Assembly (NCBI GenBank): GCA_002328745.1
Contig: DCVQ01000009.1
Coordinates: forward strand, 1,917-32,450
Source of the DNA: Actinobacteria bacterium UBA2184
GTDB taxonomy: Bacteria > Actinomycetota > Coriobacteriia > Anaerosomatales > Anaerosomataceae
Direction: 5' to 3'
DNA: 30,534 nucleotides
Of this stretch, positions 22,432 through 29,212 are shown piece by piece. Each line of letters begins with the position of its first letter. Positions within the stretch are counted from its first letter, which is position 1. The position numbers and the translations under genes are program-made. The notes under the pieces were generated by a model. That model was not told the origin of the DNA. It ran no database searches and saw only the letters and a program-made list of their open reading frames with translations.

Positions 22432-23526
22432 CTAGAACGTGCGGCGCTTCAGGAACGCCGGGATATCGAGGTCGGCATCGTCCCCGCCACCGGGCAGCTC
22501 GAAGGTGGGGATCCGCGGACCCTCGTCGAGCGAAGTCGCCGTGGTCGGCTCGAACTCGATCGTCTCCTGGCGCTTGCGCTGGCCGAATCCGGTGGCGATG
22601 ACGGTCACGCGGATCGAGTCCATCATCGAGTCGTCGATGACCGCACCGAAGATGATGTTGGCCTCCGGGTGCGCGGCCGCCTGGACGACTTCCGCGGCCT
22701 CGTTGACCTCGAAGAGACCCAGGTCGCTGCCGCCCGAGATCGACAGCAGCACACCGTTGGCGCCCTCGATGCTCGACTCGAGCAGCGGGCTGGAGATGGC
22801 CGCCTTCGCCGCCTCGTGAGCGCGGTTGTCGCCGGTGGCGACGCCGATACCCATAAGAGCGGTGCCGGCATCCTTCATGACCGTTCGAACGTCGGCGAAG
22901 TCGAGGTTGATCAGCCCTGGCACCGTGATGAGATCCGTGATGCCCTGGCAGCCCTGGCGGAGCACGTCATCTGCGATGCGGAACGCATCGAGTATCGACG
23001 TCTTCTTCTCCGCCACCTGGAGCAGACGGTCGTTCGGGATCACGATCAGCGTGTCCACGTACTCGCGAAGCCGCTTGATTCCCTCTTCCGCCTGGATGGC
23101 GCGCTTGCGCCCCTCGAAGGCGAACGGCCGCGTGACGACCGCGACCGTGAGCGCCCCGATCTCCTCCTTGGCTGTTTGAGCGATGATGGGAGCGGCGCCG
23201 GTACCCGTGCCGCCTCCCTCGCCAGCCGTGATGAACACCATGTCGGCCCCCTGGAGGGCCTCCTTGATCTCGGCCCGGCTCTCATCGGCCGCCTTGAGCC
23301 CCACGTCAGGGTCGGCGCCCGCGCCGAGGCCCTTCGTGAGGCCGACTCCGATGTGCACCTTGTAGTCGGCGTCCGACATCAGCAGAGCCTGCGCATCCGT
23401 GTTCACGGCGATGAACTCGACGCCCTTCACACCCGCCTCGACCATGCGATTGACCGCGTTCGTGCCGCCGCCCCCGACGCCGACCACCTTGATGACCGCG
23501 AGGTAGTTCGCTCCTGTATCGAGCAT
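22432..23526 (-). CDS. ftsZ: FtsZ, tubulin-like division GTPase
   Basis: FtsZ polymerises into the division ring. The 364-residue protein has the nucleotide-binding GVGGGG region at 16-21, the tubulin signature GGGTGTG at 104-110 (preceded by AGE, as in mycobacterial FtsZ), and the synergy loop NLDFADV at 207-213 with catalytic Asp209 and Asp212. A linker of about 35 residues leads to the C-terminal peptide DIPAFLKRR, which binds SepF and other partners. ATG at 23526 has AGGAGG six bases upstream. It is preceded by ftsQ, with no ftsA between, and by an AT-rich promoter region. Confidence 0.98.
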   Translation of the reverse strand: MLDTGANYLAVIKVVGVGGGGTNAVNRMVEAGVKGVEFIAVNTDAQALLMSDADYKVHIGVGLTKGLGAGADPDVGLKAADESRAEIKEALQGADMVFITAGEGGGTGTGAAPIIAQTAKEEIGALTVAVVTRPFAFEGRKRAIQAEEGIKRLREYVDTLIVIPNDRLLQVAEKKTSILDAFRIADDVLRQGCQGITDLITVPGLINLDFADVRTVMKDAGTALMGIGVATGDNRAHEAAKAAISSPLLESSIEGANGVLLSISGGSDLGLFEVNEAAEVVQAAAHPEANIIFGAVIDDSMMDSIRVTVIATGFGQRKRQETIEFEPTTATSLDEGPRIPTFELPGGGDDADLDIPAFLKRRTF

Positions 23527-23617
23527 TTTTCTCCTCCTGAGCTGCCCGTGCTGCCCCTACGCTCAACCTCAACTTGACGTTTACTGTGTGTGGGCAAAGG
23601 TCAATCTTCACACGAAC

Positions 23618-23645
23618 CTTATACTAAACGCAAGGGGTTTGCAAC
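23618..23645 (-). promoter_or_regulatory. Candidate ftsZ promoter in an AT-rich gap
   Basis: In the 157-base ftsQ-ftsZ gap, much richer in A and T than its surroundings, GTTGCA (23645-23640) and TATAAG (23623-23618) are 16 bases apart on the minus strand. This predicts a leader of about 85 bases. The rest of the gap holds a 20-base motif at 23561-23580 that resembles a patch in ftsQ (see findings); no terminator is visible in it. Confidence 0.5.
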
Positions 23646-23683
23646 GAATTCTTTGCCACAGTCTGGGTCCGGGGACCTGACGC

Positions 23684-24676
23684 CTACTCGCCGATTCCGC
23701 GCGAGATCGGATGACTGACGGAGCGCACGTCTATGAACACCACGCCGCTCCCCTTCTCCTCGATGATGCCCAGCACCAGCGCGGCCTTCTCCTTGAGCAG
23801 GGTGGCTTCGCCCAGCATCACCTCAACACCGCTCGACAGGATGAGGGCCGTCTCGTCCACGGACGGCGCCGACACCGCCTTCACCTGATCGCGCAGCTCC
23901 GGGCTGATCCCGGAGAGCACCCGCAATGCGTTGACGAGCGGGTCGGTGTTGCTCGTTCGGCCCGGTTCCGGATCGAAGCCCGGCACGTCCCTCACGACCA
24001 CGTACGTGGACGACGTCTCGAGCGATGCCTGGCCGAGGACCATCCCTTCGGTATCGACGACCCAGAAGATGTCGCCTCCGTCCACGAGGGCCGCAGGCTG
24101 CCGCTCCACCACCCTGATGCGCAACGTGGAGGGGAAGTCCCGCGAAAGGGAGACCGACCCGATCCACGGGTTGGCCAGCACGCGCGCCTCGATGGTGTCC
24201 GCATCGAACCGCAACAGGGTGGCCTCGGCCGGCACCGCAGCAAGGGTGCGGACCTCGTCCGCGTCGATGCGGACCGCACCAACCACCTCTACGGTCTCGA
24301 TCGTGAAGAGAGATGACGAGTACACAGCGATGGCGAGCGCCGTGATGGCGAGCGCGGTCCCGCCGATGGCCGTGGCGCGTATGCGGGCCGCACGACGGCG
24401 CAGGATCTGCCTGCGCTCGCGCTCCTCGCGCTTGGCCTGCGCTGCGGGCGACTTCCGTCGCTGCACCGCAGGCTCGTCACCCGGGCGTCCGGATCGCTTC
24501 GGGGCGGCCTTCTTCGCGACGGCATGCTTCTCCGGGTTCGCCAGAACATCAGCCTCAAGTTGAACATGAGGTTGAGCTGACGCCCGACGACTGTGCGTCC
24601 CGGTGCCGAGATGGACGCTTCTACGCGATGTCGAACGACCCGAGGAATCGGATCTCCGGTTTGAGCTCGATGCCAT
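23684..24676 (-). CDS. ftsQ: FtsQ/DivIB cell division protein
   Basis: The 330-residue bitopic protein has a long basic cytoplasmic tail (about 1-100, many Arg/Lys/Ser), one membrane helix at about 101-121, a POTRA domain from about 123 (FTIETVEVVGAVRI) to 194 (VVERQP), and the FtsQ domain with WVVDTEG. FtsQ joins FtsB/FtsL in the divisome outside the membrane. ATG at 24676 overlaps the murB 3' end by 56 bases and has AGGGA five to six bases upstream; no other usual start occurs before the membrane helix. Codons at about residues 32-46 are unusually AT-rich for this genome (CAA, CCT, CAT, GTT, CTT). Confidence 0.9.
   Translation of the reverse strand: MASSSNRRSDSSGRSTSRRSVHLGTGTHSRRASAQPHVQLEADVLANPEKHAVAKKAAPKRSGRPGDEPAVQRRKSPAAQAKREERERRQILRRRAARIRATAIGGTALAITALAIAVYSSSLFTIETVEVVGAVRIDADEVRTLAAVPAEATLLRFDADTIEARVLANPWIGSVSLSRDFPSTLRIRVVERQPAALVDGGDIFWVVDTEGMVLGQASLETSSTYVVVRDVPGFDPEPGRTSNTDPLVNALRVLSGISPELRDQVKAVSAPSVDETALILSSGVEVMLGEATLLKEKAALVLGIIEEKGSGVVFIDVRSVSHPISRGIGE
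24553..24571. repeat. 19-bp imperfect palindrome in ftsQ coding sequence
   Basis: CCTCAAGTTGAACATGAGG (plus strand) is symmetric at eight of nine paired positions around base 24562. It lies in the codon-anomalous patch of ftsQ, and its parts recur at 23561-23580 in the ftsZ leader. It could be an operator, or chance. Confidence 0.3.
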
Positions 24677-25538
24677 GAGTGTCCCTGACGGTCATCCGTA
24701 CCTTGTCGATCAGAGCGAGCACATCACGGGCCGACGCCCCGCCCTCGTTCACGATGAAGTTCGCGTGCACCTCTGAGACGCGCGCGCCTCCGCACCGCGT
24801 CCCTTTGAGGCCCGCACTCTCGATCAGGCGCCCGGCCGAGTCGTCCGGCGGATTCACAAAGACGCTGCCGGCGCTCGGCTGACCCAGCGGCTGTGTCGCC
24901 TTGCGCCGCGTGAGGCTCGCCTCCATGTCGCGGCGAATGCGATCGCTATCCGCGCGCGAGAGCTTCAGGACGCTCTCCACGATAACGCCCCGCGCGGGAA
25001 GCCCGCTCGAACGGTACCCCCACTCTACGCGGTTTCCCGGCACTCGTTCGAGGCCCGACCCCGGGACGAGCAGGGTCACCGACTCGGCGACGGAGCCCAT
25101 CCAGACGCCCCGGCTCCCGGCGTTCATCGCCAGAGCGCCGCCGACGGTGCCGGGGATCCCGACAGCGAACTCAAGCCCCCCGAGCCCGCGCGAGAAGGCA
25201 TCGCGGACTACGTACGCCAGAATGCACGCAGCCCCCGTCTTGATGCGATCGTCTTCGACGGAGTGCGTGGTGAACTCCCGGCCGAGCGTCACGATCGCGC
25301 CGCGGTAACCGGCGTCCGCGACGAGGATGTTCGTTCCCTTCCCCACCACGGTCCACGGAACTCCCGCCTCGGCGAGGACGCGGGTCGTCTCGGCCAGGTC
25401 GGCGACCGTGTCGCAGACGACGTACAGGTCGGCCGGGCCGCCGATACGAAACGACGTATGGCGCGACATCGGCTCCGAGCGACGGACCTCGCCGACCAGG
25501 GCTGCCTTCAGATGCTTCTCGAGTGCCGCTAGAGGCAT
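24621..25538 (-). CDS. murB: UDP-N-acetylenolpyruvoylglucosamine reductase
   Basis: MurB is the FAD enzyme that makes UDP-MurNAc. The 305-residue protein has the FAD-binding region with SFRIGGPADL (29-38) and VVGKGTNILV (64-73), GLEFAVGIPGTVGGALAMNAG, Arg176 in WGYRSS, the catalytic Ser225 in SAGSVFVNP and Glu295 in KPEIRF. ATG at 25538 overlaps the murC stop region by ten bases, with AAGG seven bases upstream. The 3' end overlaps the start of ftsQ. Confidence 0.97.
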   Translation of the reverse strand: MPLAALEKHLKAALVGEVRRSEPMSRHTSFRIGGPADLYVVCDTVADLAETTRVLAEAGVPWTVVGKGTNILVADAGYRGAIVTLGREFTTHSVEDDRIKTGAACILAYVVRDAFSRGLGGLEFAVGIPGTVGGALAMNAGSRGVWMGSVAESVTLLVPGSGLERVPGNRVEWGYRSSGLPARGVIVESVLKLSRADSDRIRRDMEASLTRRKATQPLGQPSAGSVFVNPPDDSAGRLIESAGLKGTRCGGARVSEVHANFIVNEGGASARDVLALIDKVRMTVRDTHGIELKPEIRFLGSFDIA

Positions 25539-26929
25539 GCCTCCGCCTTCTGCTTCCTGGCGTCGAGCGCGCGCACGAGCTCCCCGCCGATGCCGGTCAC
25601 GTCGCCGGCGCCCATCGTCATCACGAGGTCGCCCGGACGGACGCGATCGACGATGTACCCTTCGATGTCCGCGCGATGCGGGAAGTACGCGACCGGGGTC
25701 CTAGGATCATGGCCCAGGAGCTCGTCGAGCACCGTCTTGCCCGAGACGCCCGGGATCGGCGCCTCTCCGGCGCTGTAGACGTCCATGAGCACGACGCGGT
25801 CGGCATCACCGAACGCCGCACCGAAGTCCGCCCCGAACGCGGCGGTCCGCGAGTACCGGTGCGGCTGGAACACGACCCATACTCGGTCGAATCCGGCACC
25901 ACGCGCCGCCGAGAGCGTCGCACGCACCTCGGTGGGGTGATGGGCGTAGTCATCCACGATCGTCACGCCATCCACCACGCCGACCTGGTCGAAGCGCCTG
26001 CGCACGCCGCTGAACCGGTGAAGCGCCTCCCCGGCACGCGCCGCGTCCAACCCCATCGCCCACAGCGCGGCGATCACACCGGTGGCGTTCACGACGTTGT
26101 GCTCGCCCGGCACCGTCACGGACGCCCCCACGGACGTGCCGTCCGGAAGCGTCACCGTGAACCGGTGACCGAGTCCCTCGCGCACCATGTCGACGCAGCG
26201 CACGTCCGCGCCTTCGGTGCGCCCGTACGTCACCACCCGCGCCCTGGCGTGCTCGCGCGCGAGCGCCGCCAGCTGCGGGTCGTCGGCGCACGCGATCACC
26301 GCACCCGACGGGTCCGTCTTCGCGATGAACCTGCCGAACGTCTCGACAACGGCCTCGAACGACCCGTAGTGGTCGAGATGATCGGCTTCGACGTTGGTGA
26401 TGAGCGAGACGTGCGGCGCGAGAAACATGAACGAACCGTCGCTCTCGTCCGCTTCGACCACGTAGTAGCCGCCCCTCCCGCACCGGGCGTTCGCGCCCAT
26501 GTCGTTGAGCTCGCCCCCGATCAGGAAGGTGGGGTCGAGGCCGAGCGCGTCGAGAACGGTCGCGACCATCGAGCTGGTGGTCGTCTTGCCGTGCGTCCCC
26601 GCGACCGCGATGGCGGTGTCCTTTCCCGCGAGCGCGGCGAGCATCCTGGCTCTCGGCCACACCTCGATGCCGGCGGCACGCGCGGCGGCGAGCTCCGGAT
26701 TCGATTCCGGGATCGCCGAGGAGATCACCACGACCTCCGGATCCCCGAGATTGGCCGCGTCGTGTCCGATGAAGACGCGCACGCCGCACTCCTCGAGCGC
26801 CGAGGCGTAGCGCGATGACTTGAGATCCGACCCGGTGACCGTGACCCCGCGGTCGTGCAGCACGCGGGCGATGCCGCTCATGCCGGCGCCGCCGATGCCT
26901 ATGAAGTGCGCATAAGCGGTGTGTGTCAC
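25529..26929 (-). CDS. murC: UDP-N-acetylmuramate-L-alanine ligase
   Basis: MurC adds L-Ala to UDP-MurNAc with ATP. The 466-residue ligase has an N-terminal Rossmann domain (FIGIGGAGMSGIA at 9-21), the ATP loop GTHGKTTT at 111-118, and the central motifs EADESDGSF and NVEADHLDHYG. It ends with the C-terminal Mur ligase domain (DDYAHHPTE, FQPHRYSR). GTG at 26929 overlaps the murG stop by four bases (GTGA) and has AGAGGAG five to six bases upstream. Confidence 0.97.
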   Translation of the reverse strand: MTHTAYAHFIGIGGAGMSGIARVLHDRGVTVTGSDLKSSRYASALEECGVRVFIGHDAANLGDPEVVVISSAIPESNPELAAARAAGIEVWPRARMLAALAGKDTAIAVAGTHGKTTTSSMVATVLDALGLDPTFLIGGELNDMGANARCGRGGYYVVEADESDGSFMFLAPHVSLITNVEADHLDHYGSFEAVVETFGRFIAKTDPSGAVIACADDPQLAALAREHARARVVTYGRTEGADVRCVDMVREGLGHRFTVTLPDGTSVGASVTVPGEHNVVNATGVIAALWAMGLDAARAGEALHRFSGVRRRFDQVGVVDGVTIVDDYAHHPTEVRATLSAARGAGFDRVWVVFQPHRYSRTAAFGADFGAAFGDADRVVLMDVYSAGEAPIPGVSGKTVLDELLGHDPRTPVAYFPHRADIEGYIVDRVRPGDLVMTMGAGDVTGIGGELVRALDARKQKAEACL

Positions 26930-28044
26930 CGCGACTCCTCTCTGCCCGTGAGCGCGCCGGTGATCAGCGCCGTCACGCGTTCGGTCGCATCCCGGCGCGC
27001 GAGCGCCGCAGACGCGTCCGCCATCTGCTTCCTGCGGGCGGGCTCTCGCACGAGCCGCATCATCGCATCCCGGAACCGGTCTGAATCCAGCTCCGCATCG
27101 GGCACCACCTCGGCGCCGCCCGCCGTCGCAACCGCGCGGGCGTTCAGCGTCTGGTGATCGTCGGTCGCATACGGGTACGGCACCAGTACCGCCGCGCGAC
27201 CGATAGCGGTGATCTCGGCGATCGACGTCGCCCCCGCCCGCGCGACGACCACATCGGCGGCGGCGATAGCATCGCCCATCTCATCGATGTAGTCGCGCAC
27301 CTGGTAGCGCTCCGAAGGCTGTCCGCCGAGCGCACCGGCGACCCGTTCGGCCACCGACGCGGCCTCAATCCTACCTGCCACGTGCACCACCCGCAACGAC
27401 GGCTCGGCAACGAGGGCCGGTGCCAGGGCCACCATCGCGTCGTTCACGTGACGCGCTCCCCGGCTGCCGCCGAACACGAGCATCAGTGTCGCGTCTTCCG
27501 GCACACCCAGCCGGCGTCGGCCGCGGGCCCGATCGGCCTGAAGGACCGTCGTCCGGACGGGATTGCCGGTCATCACGCCCCGTTCGGGGTGCCTCAGATG
27601 CTTGAGCGACCCCTCGTACGTGACACCGGCCGCCCGCGCCCACCGCGAGAGGACGCGGTTCGCAAGCCCGGGGATCGAGTTCTGTTCGTGCAGCACCAGC
27701 GGGACGCGCCCGGTGACGGCCGCCAGGCCGACCGGAAGCGAGACGTAGCCACCGAAACCGGCCACCACATCGGCGCCGAAGCGGCGCATGACGCCCCGGG
27801 CCCGCCAGACGGACGAGAGGGTCACTGCAGCGGCCGACAGTAGGCTCAAGGGCGCGCCGCGGTCGAAGCCTTTCGCGGGCACCGCGACGAACGTCACGCC
27901 GGCTTCGGGCGCCAGCCGCGACTCCACGCCGTCAGGGGTGCCCACGAACAGCACCTCATGCCCGTCGGCCACCAGACGTGCTGCGACCGTTAGCGCGGGG
28001 TAGATGTGCCCCGCCGTTCCGCCGCCACTGAGTAGCACTCGCAC
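26926..28044 (-). CDS. murG: MurG, lipid II-forming GlcNAc transferase
   Basis: MurG is a peripheral membrane GT-B enzyme that adds GlcNAc to lipid I. The 372-residue protein has GGGTAGHIYPAL at 7-18, GGYVSLPVGLAA, HEQNSIPGLANR, VFGGSRGARHVND and ARAGATSIAEIT. These are the two Rossmann-type domains with the UDP-GlcNAc site. GTG at 28044 has GGGAG seven bases upstream. This start lies 89 bases inside the frame of ftsW. The stop overlaps murC. Confidence 0.96.
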   Translation of the reverse strand: MRVLLSGGGTAGHIYPALTVAARLVADGHEVLFVGTPDGVESRLAPEAGVTFVAVPAKGFDRGAPLSLLSAAAVTLSSVWRARGVMRRFGADVVAGFGGYVSLPVGLAAVTGRVPLVLHEQNSIPGLANRVLSRWARAAGVTYEGSLKHLRHPERGVMTGNPVRTTVLQADRARGRRRLGVPEDATLMLVFGGSRGARHVNDAMVALAPALVAEPSLRVVHVAGRIEAASVAERVAGALGGQPSERYQVRDYIDEMGDAIAAADVVVARAGATSIAEITAIGRAAVLVPYPYATDDHQTLNARAVATAGGAEVVPDAELDSDRFRDAMMRLVREPARRKQMADASAALARRDATERVTALITGALTGREESR

Positions 28045-29209
28045 GATCCGACTCCCTGCTCTCCTCCGGCCGCACGAGCCTCACGTTTCCGCGCGCACCG
28101 TGTCGGGATACCGCAAGTATGAGGCCGATGGCGGCCAAAGTCAGCGTCAGCGACGAACCGCCCGCGCTCACGAGCGGGAGCGGGATGCCCGTGATCGGCA
28201 TGAGGCCGGTCACCGCCGCCATGTTCATGATCGCCTGCGTGACGATCATACCGGTCAGTCCTCCGGCCAGCAGACGCCCGAAGGGGTCCTTGCACTCGAG
28301 CGCGATGCGGATCCCCGCGTACGCGAACACGATGAACGCCACCACCACGCCAAGAGCGCCGACGAGACCGGTCTCCTCGCCGATGACCGCGAAGATGAAG
28401 TCGTTGTGCGCGGCCGGCAGGTAGAAGAACTTCTGGCGCGAGAGCCCCAGACCGACTCCGAACGGGCCACCCGAGCCGAACGCGTACAGAGACTGGATGA
28501 ACTGGTAGCCGCCGCCGGTCGGATCCGCCCAGGGATCGATGAACGCCATCAGGCGCTCCATTCGATAGCCCGCCAGCAGGATCGCAAGACCGATCGAGGG
28601 AAGCGCCACGCCGGCGGTGAGGAACAGCCACCGCCACTTCACGCCACCCAGGACGATCACGATCCCGCACGCGATCACGAGCGACATCGTGGTCCCCATG
28701 TCGGGCTGCATCATGATCAGGAGGACGGGCACCCCGAGCGCGACGCCCAGGCGGCCGAGAAACGCGCCGAGCTCGTACTCGCCGCGCTGCCACCCCACCA
28801 TCAGCGCAGCCGTGACGAGCAGCGCACCGAGCTTGGCGTACTCGGAAGGCTGCACATACGCGATCCCGAGGTCGATCGAGCGCGTGGCGCCCCATTTCCC
28901 CACGCCGGACACCTCCACGGCGATCAGTCCGACCACAGACACGCCCCACACGAGCCACGCCACGGCTTCCACGCGAGGCGTACTGACGCCCCGCCGGCGG
29001 CCGAACTTCCAGTGTGAGAGTGCCCAGAGCGCACCCACCCCGAGCAGCGCGTACTGCGCCTGCTTCTTGAGATGGTAGGCGCTGTCGCCGTACTTCACAT
29101 AGTCGGCCACCGAGGACGCGGAGTAGACCGCGAGAAGCCCGCCGAAGACCAGCACGCATGTGGCCCCGAGCAGCACGTAGGCCGAGTGCGACAGCGAGTG
29201 CTTGCGCAT
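27956..29209 (-). CDS. ftsW: FtsW, septal SEDS peptidoglycan polymerase
   Basis: The 417-residue SEDS protein has about ten membrane helices. Family motifs include YVQPSEYAKLG, MMQPDMGTT, GYRMERLMAFIDPW, YAFGSGGPFGVGLG, HNDFIFAVIGEETGL and MPITGIPLPLVSAGGSS. It polymerises glycan with a partner PBP at the septum. ATG at 29209 is three bases after the murD stop; the ribosome site is weak, implying coupling. The hydrophilic tail after the last helix (about 50 residues) overlaps the murG coding start by 89 bases. This is far longer than the other overlaps here. Confidence 0.94.
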   Translation of the reverse strand: MRKHSLSHSAYVLLGATCVLVFGGLLAVYSASSVADYVKYGDSAYHLKKQAQYALLGVGALWALSHWKFGRRRGVSTPRVEAVAWLVWGVSVVGLIAVEVSGVGKWGATRSIDLGIAYVQPSEYAKLGALLVTAALMVGWQRGEYELGAFLGRLGVALGVPVLLIMMQPDMGTTMSLVIACGIVIVLGGVKWRWLFLTAGVALPSIGLAILLAGYRMERLMAFIDPWADPTGGGYQFIQSLYAFGSGGPFGVGLGLSRQKFFYLPAAHNDFIFAVIGEETGLVGALGVVVAFIVFAYAGIRIALECKDPFGRLLAGGLTGMIVTQAIMNMAAVTGLMPITGIPLPLVSAGGSSLTLTLAAIGLILAVSRHGARGNVRLVRPEESRESDRASATQWRRNGGAHLPRANGRSTSGGRRA

Positions 29210-29212
29210 GGC

